A program made the position numbers and the translations under genes. The notes beneath the pieces were generated by a model. That model did no database searches. It was not told where the DNA came from and saw nothing but the letters and a program-made list of their open reading frames with translations. A stretch of DNA of 64,000 nt from Balanoglossus misakiensis (lineage: Eukaryota > Hemichordata), in assembly GCA_040954595.2 (NCBI GenBank), contig CM082583.2, positions 11,346,001 to 11,410,000 on the forward strand, read 5' to 3'. Position 1 is the stretch's first letter; each line of letters starts with the position of its first letter. This document shows, piece by piece, positions 27,501-42,500 of this stretch.

Positions 27501-30500
27501 TTCCGGTGATGTGGCAGTTTGACAAGCGATGCGCGTAGTGATTTCTCTCAAAGTTTCGGTTGCTTGGCAACGTGATGCCAACAGTAGGGGTGAATAAAAT
27601 AGAGTTGATTGGGAAGTAGGTCGGTCATCTGACAAGGACATTTTCTGGTGCATCATTACTGTCACTGAAGGACACGTTTTTCTATGATTAAGCCATGAAA
27701 TGGGTGTGAGTGCATGTATCCAACTTCAACAACTAATTCAGTACATTCCAATCTTGTTCAAGTTGAATTAGAAATCAAATACTTTAATGCTTGATGGTGT
27801 GTCAATTGTGAAAAACACAAATCAACCAAAGTCTCTGAATTGCAAACATTTGTGTGTATTAAAAAAAGAATTCCATTGAGATAAAAAACATGTTATTAAC
27901 CATGATGGCAAATCGCCTGATCCTTCTTTTGATACAAGGTAACGTACTGCCTTCATCCCATCTCCATTTAGTTTATTATTAATCAATCATGTTGTTTCTA
28001 CTGAATGCACATCACTATGGAGTTCCGATTTGTTAAACAAATTTGTAAAAAGAAATCTCTGAGGCTGTATGTTATCAACCAGCCATGTGTGAAAGCATGT
28101 CATGTTTTGCAATAATTCAACTACATAAATCTTGGCAGTCAGTGAAAATTTTCTCTTGGGATAAGCTGGACTTAAAGAAACATTGTGTTTATTGCCGAAG
28201 ATTTCATAATGGATGTTTTTACCGCCCACAGTCTTTAGACTGGCATCTTCTGGGGCAGTCACATGATGTAGCATTCTAAGTTTGAGTGGCTGCAGATGTA
28301 GAAAATGTACAGAAAAGAACGGAACAATTCAGCAAATGTTATCAGTAACTAAGAACCTATTCTGTTCAGATGAAAATTATTACTGTTCTGTGCAGCATAG
28401 CTGTGAAGGAGGATCCAAAGCCCTACTGAAAGTCCAGACGCCATTAAGCCAATACCAATTTCCATAGCTGTTTGATTTCACTCTCAAACGTTATGCCCAG
28501 CATTGCAATCCCTACTAGAACCATGCATGAAAAGCTTTGATTGCCAGTAAGGAAATACCCTGCCTCTTTCTGATTTGTCTGCATAAGGTCTGCACATTTC
28601 ATGGCTATTTTATTGCTGTGGTGATTTTCGTATTGCCCAGTGGCGTGCGAAAGCCAATCACCGAATGGACCCGTTTTTACTGGCACCTTTCGATTACACG
28701 GAGCTGTAAAAAACACAGCACTTTTGATGGAGAGAAACTGATTCACAGAATATTGTCAGTCATTAAACTTTGCATAACCCAAGAAAATAACCCCCAAGTA
28801 TATGTACGCCAGTGAAATGTTTCAATGCAGCCTGAAATTGTGTCCAAAAATTGATACAACTCGAAGCGCGATAATACTCCAGGAGCACTATCCCAGATTA
28901 CATCTTGCGTGGTTTTTTTTTAGAGACAGGCTTCATAATGGTAATTTCAGTATGCATCTGTTTCCATGGCACTTAAAATGCAAGACAGTATTTGATCATA
29001 TTCTGAATAACTTTCATCTCAAGTGTTTTGCTTGTCTGTCTGATACTGCTGTACGTGTCACTGCTTCCGTGGCAAATTTAGATGGAAGACATGTGACATG
29101 GAAGGACAAGGCAACTTAGAGATTTCTGTGTCTATATGGGCAGATCGTGTCCATTATGTGAATTCTACATATTTAATCCATTTTCAAAGCAATTTTTAAG
29201 TTTTCAATTTTTATTATCGAGACACATTTTCATCTGGAGACGTATTCTTCCACATCTGTTCTCTTCTGGCAGGTCATGACCGAAGTGAAGTTGTGAAGTT
29301 GTCTGTCTGTAACTTCGAGAGGAACCAGCACCACATCGTTGCCAGTGGTGAGTTCACATTCATGGACGACCCCATCAACGACTTCTCCAGGTGGCTTCTG
29401 AACAGTGTTCGCGATATTAGCGCCCTAGATAATTCCGAAACGATAATCCAAGAGTCTGGATTTGATTACCGTAGCGAGGACCGATCCTTCTTAGACGTGC
29501 AGCTTACCAGTGCCTTTGAAAATCTCAACTTGCCGCAGTCCTGGAGCATTGTGGGGGACAACGCCAGGCTGGAACAAGGTGAGTTGGTGATGATTTCTCT
29601 GAGATGAAATTTCTAACTTAAAGCTGTTTCTGGTGGGCACTATATCATCTGGTTATTCCTTCGGCTGGATTTTGGAATCATTTTTGAGCACGCAAGAAAA
29701 TGTCAAGAGTTGAACTGTGATTTGGACATGATTTCTAAATGTTCCCAAGGTATTGATTATAATGGGGCTTAAATCCCCAGATCGTTTACGCACACAATTT
29801 GCTTTCAGTCTATCTCAATAGGAACTTGATGCTGAAAGTGCTTAATATGTGTATTGTACTGGTCATTGATGCAAATTCCAAAAATTCAGCAGAAAGCATG
29901 AGACAGTCAGACAAGGAAACAAATCTTGAATCTGAACTTTGTGTTCTCAATCATATAAATCTCATCTGGTTTCTGATTGGCTGAGATGAAATTTTTTTCA
30001 GTCGTATGATCTGATTTCAGCAAGAGATTTTACATGGTGTTTTTTACTTGTGGTACATAGTACTAATGTTTTAGCAAATATACAAGTCTTTTTATAGAAC
30101 AATGTTACGCAATGAAAGCAAAGGAAATTTCTTATGTATAAAATATGAATTCACAAAATATACTCAAGCTGAAATCAATACTAGACGATTGATATATATC
30201 TGAGCAGAGCACAAATATCAATTGAAAGTTTGATTGAGACTGCTGAATCCATTTGTAACATGAAACCCTGTCTGAAATGTAACAGATTGAATTCCATGTC
30301 GACGTCTTTCATAATGAGCAACTAAGGAAGCTTTTTTCATTCAAAGACAGGATCTGGAGTTATTCGATTGTGAGTAATTTCTATCAACAACATGCCCACA
30401 GTTATTGCGTTATCTCGATGCAGTGTTTTCATTATTGGGAGATAAGCGACCGCCCATGTGGCTGGTAGGAAATGTGAAATTTGATGGCGAATAGCTTTAC

Positions 30501-33500
30501 TGCAGGATTTCGGATATTAGAATATTGTAATGTGTGCAAACTGAAATTGTAAGGGATTTCATCAACTATTTTATTTGTTCAAATGCTCATCTTGTCTCAG
30601 TCAATCAACCAAGCAGACCGAGACGGACAGATTGATGCGTGTCTCTCATCAAATGTTATGGTGTCCAGCCATACGTATCTGTAGTCACTTCTACGATGTC
30701 GTTGCAGAGGCTCGACAAGTCGTGCTTTGGTGTTTCCGCATTTTCCATGCATCAAATGACACACGACTGACCAGACCCCATAAACATTTCACTACCATCA
30801 GTAAAGATGACTGCTCGTAAAGAAATTTTGATTAACTGATCACAGGGTTAACACGCTTCACCCGGAACACGATTTCTGTGCCGAAATCAGAGAGAGAAAA
30901 AAGTACATTCGTGGTTTATCAGCCAAGCCAGTCACACAACACGCATGCATATCCAGACATCAATCTCGGCCAGTCTTAGATGCGTTTAACACTGAACAAC
31001 ATCTGATTTTCCGCCACAGATCCTCCACCGAGAGAAACTCTTTTGCATTTCGCGATCAGAGAGAGTCTGACTCAGTTCGCTCAGATGCTCCTCACCAAAG
31101 CAGGCAGCCAGATCGCTGTGAGACTACCAAACAAGGTGGGAGATCTCCCCAGGGACTTGGCACTGGAGCGCGGATTAGACTCCCTAGCAGAGAGCATGTT
31201 GGAGTAAGTACCTCAACTCTTCTTCACCTGTCAATCATTTGTCCTCTGAAGTCAGAGTTCAACAAGGTGCTCAATAAGCATCATCATTAGAAGTATTAAT
31301 AGTTTAATCACTAAATGTCCACCACGGGTGATCTGAAACTTAACAGCTGCATGTATAGTAAATTAATAAGAAATCCATCTTTCAAGGATTCATTAATTAA
31401 TATTTCCTCTGTGTTTATTTTTGTCATGGTGTTGTCAGTCTTGGGAAGTTTTTTATCTCAATCCAACAGTTTGATCCAAACCTGTTATGTATGTAATGGT
31501 ACGATGTAGGTTCTACAAAACTGGGTGAAAGGTTGAATAGCATTGAATAAAAGCAATCTCAGAAGGATTACTGGAGGATAAGTTTGTTGTGCTAAAATCT
31601 GATATCCTCTGATCAGCAGAGAGATGTTTAGAGCAAGCCTTTGACCCATTTTTGTGAATGAGAGTCAAACTTTACAATTTGATTTGACAATATAGTTCTA
31701 ACACAAAAACACAAAAACTTGAAGGAGTAATGTGATACATGTTTATCAACACCTATCACAGCCAATCTAGCTGAGAAATCCAAATTCAATTATAAAATTC
31801 CCCCACCCCAGGGATGTGAATGAATTATCACACCATGGAAGATGCATGTATTGATGACAGATAGCTGACTTTAATCAAAAGCAACAAGATGTCGGCCGAT
31901 CAAGCTGATATCTGATGCATAAAATCACTGAGAAGGAATTCATGTACTGTTTGAATCAGATGCATTTGTGTGTGGCTGATAAAACGTTAATGGGCGTACA
32001 TGTGCTGCAGTTGCCAAGACAATTCCTTGGATGGTGATTTTGACCTCTGCGTTAATGTTTTTTGTGGGTATTTGATGAAATTCAAGACACAAGTGTGTCT
32101 TGCATTGTAGTTCTACACTTTGTCCACTGCAGAGAATGTAGAATGCATCAGCGGTTCCTCTCCTGTGATTTAAAGTGGTGTCACTCAGTGATTTATGTCT
32201 GTGGGTACGTTGTGTAAGGTCATCTCCTAAAGCGCCGCTCCTCGGAGTTTAATAGCATCACTGATAATCTTTATCACTTGAAATTCTAAGAAGTTGCTGG
32301 CATTTTGCTATCTGTTTGTGAACAATAAATTGTGTGGCCCACGAGGATGTACGAGCTTGAATATAGATTGTTCTTTTGATGCGTAACAGCGCCCTCAATG
32401 GTTCTCCAGCTCCCCCCAAAATATATTGCACTCACACACAGTTTAGGGCTCTCAATCTTGACTGTTCCCAAGTTCAACACCAACGTCATTCATGATGCAC
32501 ACACATTTAACGTCACAGAGCTTTAATTCAAAGATCCTCCAGATCGGAAGCCGGTAGATCTGGGAGTTCACAGAGTCAAGTTCAATTTAAATACTGTGGC
32601 ACACTTTAAGAAATATCCACTTAACTTGTAATTTGTGGCAGTAGAGATATTAATGCCTCTCGGCATCGCGTTCTGTCGGGGATTTGTTTTCTGAATCCAG
32701 TCACCTTGACGTGTCACAACCTTTTAATTATCGTCACTAGCCAGTGTTTTTAAAAGCTAAGTGTAATTGTACAAACCAAACCAATGAGAGCCCATCATGA
32801 TTTCTATACTTTGAACTTTGTAGCCTTATCAGCGTTGAAATGTTGGAGCTTGTGTAAGCAGTGAACTATTTAGGCTGCGTATGAACTTACATTTGTTAAA
32901 CATGGCAAAAATTGGCCATCTTGAAATTTTGGGGACTGTATGAGATTTTCATCACTCACCTAGGTAGCAAAATCCTATTTAAGGTAGTGAGAATCACCCA
33001 CACAGTGTATTCAGTTTTCAAAGACCAGCTGCACAAGCTTCAAATATCAAGAAACGGGGAAACATTTTGAGGGTTTGTCAATACTACCATGGAGTCTACC
33101 ACACTGATTTCTATGATATCGGATACCTCATTATAGTTTTGACATTTTGTATGATCCAAGACATGCTACACCAGCTTCATCCAGGTACTCACTCGGCTAG
33201 AATTGCAGGGACCAGAGAGACTCCTGATTGAGTGATTCTATAAAATTCAGGCTGCCTCACAGTATGGCAGCGTAGGAATTCTGAAACACTTTTGTAATTG
33301 GGCTAGTGGTCTACCGGTACTATTATGAAGGGAATGATCCCACTCCAGGCAGATGAAAATCGAGTTTCTGTAGAATTTTACACGGCGTCTCCAAGCTGTG
33401 TGATGCCGGGTTTCTGCCTGCCATAAATCAAAATGTCCGCCCTAGGGAGCTGTGATTTCTGACGCCCAATTTCTTGTAACTCATTGTGTTTTAATCATTA

Positions 33501-36500
33501 ATTTACATGATGTGACTCATTTATGCGTATGCACACCTTCCTCTATCAGCAGATTATATTTTCTTTGAATAAATGATTCCACATAATAAATACTGCGTCT
33601 AGAGTTTGATGCTTATGTGCATATGAAACCAAAAATCAAATCTGGGGAACAGAATTTGCATTGGTGCATAAGTGATCCAGACATCAGTTGAATGAGTCGT
33701 TTTAGGTTTCCCATGGCTTCTATTAGTTCATTGTTTGAACACATTATAGCAATTTTATTCTGCTGTGTTGTATGCGAGCTGCTGAGAAAATGGGATGAAA
33801 AGCCCAGTATGACGGAAAATTGCAAGGCTGATTCAGAAGTTTAATGTGGGCAGGTTTCTCAGTGGATGTAAGCATCCTGTGTCGTAAGAAGGGCGGTCTC
33901 CATGGCGACGCTGATGTCAAGTTTCTGAGGTGTAGTCTCCTGGGGGTGGTCTTAAGTAACACGAGGCAACAATATCAAGCGATGAGTATTGAGGTGTTTA
34001 AACGGCGTAGGCAACAAAATACCTAATTGTCCGCGTCTGCATTAGCCGTGTCTGCGTCGAGTCTGATCAGAAGTGAAGCGGAAAAGATGACCAGCATCGT
34101 GGTATTAACCAGGCAAGATAGGGATGATGAAGGAGTGAGTGTAACAAGAATCTTATTTAATGTGCAAGTATATTGCATGTATTCAGAATACCTAATCTGT
34201 ACGCAGCAGCAACCAACGTTCCAACAGACGTACGAACAGTCGAAGATTGGTTTGAAAATTTCTCTTGCCTAGCAGTATGATCTAAGTGGTCATTGTGAAG
34301 CAATCAATGCAATAGAGGGAAGCTTTACCAAACTGTAAATATATTTTTAGGACAGCTTGCTTAAATCTCGGCAAATTTAATCCTTTCATGACCATGGTTC
34401 AGTCCAAGCCCATTGTTTTCTATGGTATTTTAAGGTTGGACCACTGAAGATGATGGCTGTTTCAATTTATACTTGAGAGTTTGTCATGTACATGTACACT
34501 CCTAGTTCGTGGATTGTGGATCTTGTCAGTATGTTTTTTTTGCGTGATTCAAAGAGGATACTCAATTTAGCTTTCACCTTTCATGAATACTGAAGTCTGT
34601 GATGGGGAGGTTTTGCACGGAGCGGGGAGCTTGGGCCTTGACCAGAGATGGACAAGGATGATGAGGCCAACCTAATTAGCATTCACAGAATACTCCAATA
34701 GAAAACCAGCTAATGGATTGAGCTTGCACTTGCAATCTGCACACATGAGCTGAATTGCAAAGCAGACAATAAGCGTCAACACACACACACACCCTGAGCA
34801 GTTTGATAAACCAGTCACTTACAACAGATAATTTATGTGTTCACGTCTTTTTCATTCCAGGAGTAATGAAGATAGCAGTATTAGCAAGTGGGAGACAGGC
34901 CAATCACAGACAACGATCCGAAAACATTCTATCGGCACGGCAACAATCTCAAATAGAGTTTCTGGAAACAGTGAAGGTATAGGTAAGGGCAGCCTATTTT
35001 CTTTCACAGAAAGAGATAAAGAGACTTTACATTCTTCTTTTTTCTTAAATCCTGCTGATTCAACATCCATTACAGCTCTATTTGTTGCTTGGAGAAGTAA
35101 TGTATCACAAACCAAAAGACATAATTGTGGTAGATGTGAGATATTTTCTCACACGAGTATTCAGATATGCCTATAAACAGGATAAGTCGCGTTGTCGTGA
35201 CTACTGATTCCAGGTGTGCTAAACAGTGAGCTAAACAACAAACCTCAACCAAATGTTAAAAAAAAAAAAATTATGTAGGGACTTTATCCTTTGCTTTGTT
35301 TGTGGTATAAACCCACAATGCACTTGTTCCACTGGGTGTTCTGAGTGAGTTCATTTGCTTTTGAATGAGGAAATGAGCATCAGAGTTTATAACAAGCAGC
35401 TGAGGTTCTCTTGTTGGCATGGTAACCTATTCATGCGGCCAATTGTGACTGGGAGCTGGATTGTATCGTTGTAGGTTTGGCCATCACAGTGTTTGTGATT
35501 TGGTTTTTACAGTCACCGAGATTGCTGGCAAGAAAACCCATTTGGAGTTCCTTCAAATCCACGCAATCATTAAAAAAATGTTTTCACTGCAATTGCGTCT
35601 TTCAAAGTGGCAGTGAAAGTCTGGGTGATTTTTTTCTCTCAAGCTACGACTAATGAGCCATCGAGGGTATAATGTGTCTCACTGAAATGAATCTACTAGA
35701 GTACTGGCTTGCTTTTACTCGGCGATAATTTGCTTTCTACCCCAAGGGCATGTACCCGTAGCCAGATTTTCTAGCCACGATGCTCTGTGCTCAATTTTAC
35801 TGAGCATATGATTTGAGCTACAGCCTCTCAGATGCACAAACTTCAGCTCAGCTCTCTTTCCAGCCTGTTTTAATTAGACAATTGTGGTTTGAACTGGGTT
35901 TTGAGTTAGATTGCTCCATTTTCTTGTGCGATGACCCACTCTGTGGCAACTTTATAATACATGTAAATGTAGTAATGTACTTCCCAATTTCAGACGAAGC
36001 TATCAAAATGCTGCGTGAAGTTACATCGTTGATGAAAGGTGATGCCCGGAAGAGGTTAAAGTTATCTCACAACTGGTCGCGAGGTGAGAGGATGAACTAA
36101 CTCTTCTTTCTGTTTACCTCTGTCAGCTTTAACCCATGTGTGTTTCCATGGTAACAACCACTATTCAATCCAGCATGCAAAATTCTCACTTTACCTTTAC
36201 TGTTTACTGGACCAGGTGTGCAGTGACTGTAAGGGTTCTCTGTGTTTCCTGTGCACATTTGACCTATATGTTCAAAATTTGCCGAAAGAAACATTTTAAA
36301 CAAAAAAGTAAGAGATTAACCACCAAAGCAACCTGAATATTTACCTGAAAGTATGTTTTCTTTCTTGAGTACCATTACAAAAAATGAAGGATAAAAAACC
36401 TTGTTTATTCAAAATTTTGATTGGTTTCTAAAATGGTCCATTTCTGTTGTGTACTCACGTAGTTGACATCGATGAAAATGAACTTAGGGATAACCAAAAT

Positions 36501-39500
36501 TCGCCTTCGTCGGGGCTCTACATAGAACAAAGAGCACCATCGCCAAAACACCAGGCAATACACGAAGATAAAGGAATTCACAGTAGTTACAATGAAAACG
36601 CCAGTCATCTTGCTATACCCACAATCAGTGTCACAGACCCATTAGACAACAATCACATTCTTGGTATGTATTTCTTTTCTTCTTTCTTTTTTTCTCTTCA
36701 GAAATGCTGGATTCTTTCTTGTTTTACATTTTTTTAGAGAGTTCTCTGTGAAGTGTGTATCCGTTTACAATTGATTAACAGTGTCAAGTTTATCTGCTGA
36801 AATCTCTCTCCTGACAGTTTACCCCCTGAACATTTACTTCTATCAATGCTATCCCTAAACCTAGCTGTAATTGGGTGGTGGGAACTCTTCAGGTGGTAAA
36901 TTTCTAGGGGTAACTGTCCTGATACCCTTCCATCTAGATATGCATTTGGAGAAGGCTGATTGAAGTTTTGTTTGTCTTAAATGCGTGTCTGTCTGTCTGA
37001 TGATATTATGTGTTGATACTTTTGGTAGCAGTGAGCTGATTTGTTGGGCGGAAGTTATTTCCTCTCTTCACAAGACAGGAAAATCACTTCTGACAATAAA
37101 TTCCTGTCTCTGTGAAAGAGTAGAAGGAATGCAGGGCATCTGTGATTGTGTTATTTCGTAATTGAACTGAAATTATAGTGCGAGTTTGTTGATGAGTTGG
37201 TATAGAAGTGAGCATTAACTAAAGGTATTTTGATAGGTTTTAACTGCAGAAATTTTTGTGAACCAAAGGAGGTCACACACATGACCCCACACCTGCCGAC
37301 AGCGGAGTTAAGGAATGCTAGAATATCGTTTAGTGTGTCTGCCCATCAGAGCGACAAATGCCATCTACTTCACAGCTGGCTAGCCAACTGTCTCATTGTC
37401 CTGCGTTTTCTTTTGCAGAGGAGAACTTACGTCGCCTCCACGACATCAGCGAGGACATCCAAAAGAAGCGAGAGAACAAACAGACGTTGCTGCTAGTGGA
37501 GGTGAGAAAAAACAAGCGGATCTGTTCTGTGATGCTTGGGAGAAATGGCTGTTGTCAGAAATAAATAACATGTGAATGAGAGTCTGTGATACAAATATGA
37601 TTATATTGCTTTCATAAAAATGTTGTATCTCTGTGCCAGTCGTGCTTTTTTAAATCTGTTAATGTATACATGAATTCCTGTGTGGTGCATCTGTCAACGC
37701 TTTGTGAAATTTACAGTCAGCAATGTATTGCAGCACTTAGAAAAACAATGTAAGCTTCAATTGGGGCTAAACAAGTGATTTATGAAAACCGCAAGAATGA
37801 CAAAGTCCAAAAGGTCGAGATGCTTTTGTAGATGTTTTCTTAGAGGAGGGTCTGAGACACATCCCTTCGCACTTAACATTACAAGCAGTGATGTTTCACT
37901 CATCAGTTACATGAATGTTGTAATGGTTCGTTCAGGGCAAGTGTCGCCACCATAAAAATAAACCTGCCAAGTGCCGAGGCACGGCTACAGTTGTCTTTTA
38001 TCGGCGCGGTCCTCCCAGTTGGTCTGCGGAACAAGTGAAGTTTGTCCAGAGTCCTTAAAATAGAATAACATTGCTGGCGAACCGTTCCCCCTCTTTGCAA
38101 GGTTGTCCAACCGTGGCAAATTCGAAGTGATATAAACGCAGATTTCCACGCAGTTTGCCCGTGAACAGTTTGCAGTGTAGTGGCAGATGTTGAAAGTGAT
38201 TTGTTTCACGAGGCTGTGCTCTCAGAGGTCGTGATTTTGCAGGAAGTGCGATGGAGACAGCCTGTTCAAAGGTGTCGGAAACGTGAAGCTGTCTGTGTGC
38301 GGGGATAAAAATAGTCGTGCAGAGGTGTCAGGTTTCGTTTTTGAAAGAGGTCTGTTCGCTGCCGTTTAAGTCAGTAGAGCAGTTGTGAACAGTGTCTCAG
38401 TCTCGCGTGTGCAACGTCTGTGGCAGAGGGGTCGGGTCTTTGAATGAGCCAGGTCCCCTGCAGACAAAATGGTGATCTGTATTGCAGTCAGCATCGACTT
38501 CGGAAAGTGGAACTACTTCTATGTACCTGTAAGTGATAAACTTCATGTACCAACACACCGAGCATTTGCGTTGGTTGTTTCACTTTGTTTTTCGCACCTC
38601 TGGGTCTGGGAGAAACAGTCTCCCAAGGTGTCAAGAACATTGAACCAAGGCGTCATGGTTTTAGGCGCCAACACCATCGTCTCCCTATGTCAGAGGCAAT
38701 TGCATGAATTGAATCGAAAGGATGTTGACCGGAGCTGTCTCAAGGGGTTCTCACTGCAGTGCTTATGTGGCTCCACCACAACAAAACACTTCACATCAGA
38801 TTTGTCATCGACATCACCTTGAAGAGAAATTTTGTTTTTGTTACATCTCAGCGCTCTGCCCCTCTAATCTTGTTTTCCTCTCTTTTTTCCAGGATATACG
38901 GAAAGATCACCTTTCACGATTCAGTACGTCGTGTCCTTCTCTGGCAAATGAGTTGACTGTGGACTCTTTTCAAGACAATAGTAAGGACTTTTGAGTTATT
39001 TTTTTAAACCTCATATTCATAATTGTTTTTCATACAGAGAGTATGTTTGAATTTATGCTGTGAAATTCAACTTTTAATCGCTGCACAAGAATAATATACA
39101 CCAGCATGGTGTTGTGTGTGGAAGTGCGACTTATGGGGGGTTTCCAAAGCCTTTATCAAACATAAACAGTTGATAACCTTTGTGACCTCTGTCAGAGCGC
39201 ATGTTTCCTGATGTACGGTGTGAACAGACTGAGGTAATGATAAACGCCAAACACAGCTTTCAGTTGGTCTTCCTTGTTGGAATTTCTTTGTTGGGCTTTC
39301 TCAGAGTGCTCATTGTTAAGTTGAACATATTGGAGGAGAGAGAAAAAAAACATACTGATTATAGCCATCATCCTTTCTATTTCTGTTCAGATTTGCAACC
39401 AGCAAACTCCATGGTGACCGTTTTGCCGTCCACAGACGATGAGGACGACGAACCGAGAACAAACAATTTGACTGTGGGCGTCGCGGAAACCCTGTCGGAC

Positions 39501-42500
39501 GGTCACAACGGATCCGTGCATTTCGATTCCGAAATCAGGATATGTGTTAACGATGTCACCGTGGACAGCAGCACCACTGACTTCGTCGATGATGAGGCCC
39601 AGGACACCGTCGGGAGCCTCGACAACCGCAACCATGGCGACAGGGACACAGACAACCATGGGTGGGGCGCGCCCATCCCGGCGTCGCCCAAGAAGAAGAA
39701 GCCCAGGAGACACAGTTGGTGTCCTGTGTCTGAGAAAGTTGCGAAGACACAGAAGAAAAGTTACGAAGAGGATGACACAGTCCTCATAAAGACGGGACGC
39801 ATGTGAGTGAAATTCCAGTCATTCAATTATTTCTTAAAAGTGATTTTATCTGAAGAATTTCAGAACTAGCTTTTGCAAAGAAAGAAATAACAAAGTTCTA
39901 GGGTTCGACGGTTACATTTTGGTGACTTTGTGGATTATAATTAATCTCAACCTAATCTAATCAATTACCATAGTTTCACTAGGAAATCAGAATTTAATTT
40001 TCTTATTATGTAAATCAGTTCTATCAGACTTTTATTGGGGGGGGGGGGGGTGTTTGTGCAGATATTCACTACAAACTCAATGTAACGCTCTTGCTCTCAT
40101 CCTCATAACATGCTCCAAAAAAGACGATGTCCTTATATTTGACACTTGACTGCAGTTTTTTCCCCTGACAGGCTCTTATGTTTCCTAAGGAGGAAACAGC
40201 ATAGAAAAGGCATAATTGGACTGTTCTGACTCGAATAACCTTGAAATGTCAAGTAACTAACCGCAATCAGTCACAATTTCGTAGAATCTAGTCCAGTAAA
40301 ATAAGCAGAAATTACCTTTGTTTGGTCTTATCATGCTACCTTATTGTTGCATGTCAACATTTATACATTCTTGTTCAGAATTTGCTAGTTTATTGATTGA
40401 GACAAAGAGTTGCAGCAGACCTTTTCTCCGTGAACAGTGAGACAAAAGACAAGAAATATAAAGCCAATCTCAAAAAAGTGAAAAGTTGTATATGGCTGTT
40501 TTGTGATATGTAGTTGAAGTGGTCTTGACTGGTCTTTATGCAAAGAGGTATGGGTTGTTTGGAAACTTGATATAATAATCTGATGCATTTGATTGATATT
40601 TGAAAATGTTCAAGTGTGTCGTTACATTGTAATTCAGCCCAGAGACTGACCAGCACCAGTTCACAGTCTCGTGACTGTTATGTGCTTGGAATATTGAATT
40701 TGATGAAACAAGACTGTGATGGCTGATTACAATCACGTCAGAGTGCAGACAGGGATATCAGTCATGTCTAGAAAGACATCACCAAGGTTGAAGTCGAGTT
40801 AAACGCATTAGGCAATTATGCAGCACAAATTAGCGAAGATACAGAAATGCGGCGTAAAAGGGCTTTTGTGATGAACAACCATTGGGCCGTGTTCCCGAAG
40901 AGCGCCATCTGTGGATAAAGGCACACAGGCTTTCGTTTATTACTGACCTGGGTGTACAAGTACACAAAATTGGCACGTGTGGTAAATGTCCTTCTTTGGG
41001 GAGCGTATTTTGTCCTTGCTGTGTTGGTCTTATTTTTGCCACATCTCTAATTTGTGCACAGGTGTGAAATTCTCTTGTCATTTTTTTGTGTCTCTGCAGT
41101 ATGAGTATTAGCAGCTCTGATGAAGACAGCAGCAATATGAGCGAGGATGAGTTTCACGATGCGGAAGACACTGTCATCTGCGAAGGAGAAGTGGACACCT
41201 CAACAGAAACAGTAGCCAATGCCCACTCACCAGGTAAGAGCCTTGTCCACCTCTCTTTTTCAAAACCAGAGTCTGTCGCCTTCCCAGATATACATGACCG
41301 TTTATTTCACAGTCACGAAAGCACCCAAACATAGAAAGCCTGACTCCGCGCTTTCATTTTCCCACCCATTCTTTCTGACTTCTTTCCCCTCAGAAATCAC
41401 GTTTATCTTGAATACGCATGTAATATTAGTTCCTCTTACAAGAGTGAAAATGGAGAAGTGGTGTTGAAAGAAATGGATAGCTTTCTGGTGGTTGTGATAT
41501 CACTGTAGCCCACTGGGATTTTCTTTGGACTGTACCATTGAATTTCAGGAGGGTCCCATATCTGCTCGAGGGTATTAAAACTGCTGGACCAACATATTTA
41601 ATGAAAAATTATGGATCATGTTGTTTGCATTTGTGAGGGGGGAGGGATAAAATCTTTTTTAAAGCATTTTCATCAAAGTAATTAAGTTTCGGAGCATTAT
41701 GGTAAAATAGGTTTGTTAAAACTGAAAAATATACCATGTAACATGTAAGTCTAATATAACAAGATAATGTAGAAATGATTTTGGGCATGGCTTTATTGAA
41801 CTACACGTCGTGTGGTTCATAAAGTGAAGTCGTCCGTAGTGAAGAGTTAGAATGAATCCAAAAAACCACAGTGGTTTCGTCCAATGCTTTGATACTAATA
41901 CCCCAACTTGATAATTTTCATAGATGGCTTTGATCAGGAGGGGGTCTTTCCAGCTTGTCAGTGATAGCCACATCACACGGGTCAAATGATCATAAAATTT
42001 AATACTGCCTCCAATTCCCGTACCATCTTTTATTCCGCGTGCATCTAACAATTGCTATTTTAGTCCCAACCTGGGGAGTGCTACAGTTGGTGAATATTTT
42101 TAGCTCTCGGATTTTTCTACACTATCAATTAACCGGCCGTGCCGTGAATAGAGACTGAGACACGTTCAGGGGAGAGCTCCCTTGCATATTTTAGAGTCGG
42201 GTGCTGTCAGTCGACCGTGGTGTTCGGGGATCGGATACAAATCCGGGGGAAAAAAGGGTGTAGCCAGTGGAAGGTATAGAGACCGTTATGATGGAAGCGT
42301 AAAAGAAATGCCAAACAAGCTGAAAAGGCAAGCTTCGAAAGTGTGGAAAACCTTTCGAAATCTGAGCCACAAGGACAGGAGTCCATGCGAGAACTTGTAC
42401 ACACAGACGATATACGAGACGGAAAATGGAGGTGATGGTTAGTTGTGTTGGTTGATTTTTTTTTTACTTTGACATTTACACGTGGATGGTTTTGTTGTCA

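Larger units (their letters stand above)
26102..29272 (+). other. intron 2
   Basis: 3.2 kb, phase 1. Contains the 24-nt poly-G run and a TG microsatellite. No exon signal otherwise. Confidence 0.85.
31204..34860 (+). other. intron 4
   Basis: 3.7 kb, phase 2. Contains a CpG-enriched pocket at about 33880-34090 with a weak candidate leader, and the AC run before exon 5. Confidence 0.8.
37502..38892 (+). other. intron 8 with candidate internal promoter
   Basis: 1.4 kb, phase 0. The part from about 37920 to 38530 is richer in CpG than its surroundings and contains the candidate first exon at 38469. Confidence 0.75.

Noticed and set aside
33844-33867. ATG frame of eight codons followed by GTAAGC in intron 4
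   Set aside because: Too short, and phase 0 does not match intron 4 (phase 2).
39387-39713. 108-codon open frame on the - strand
   Set aside because: Antisense shadow of the GC-rich exon 10.
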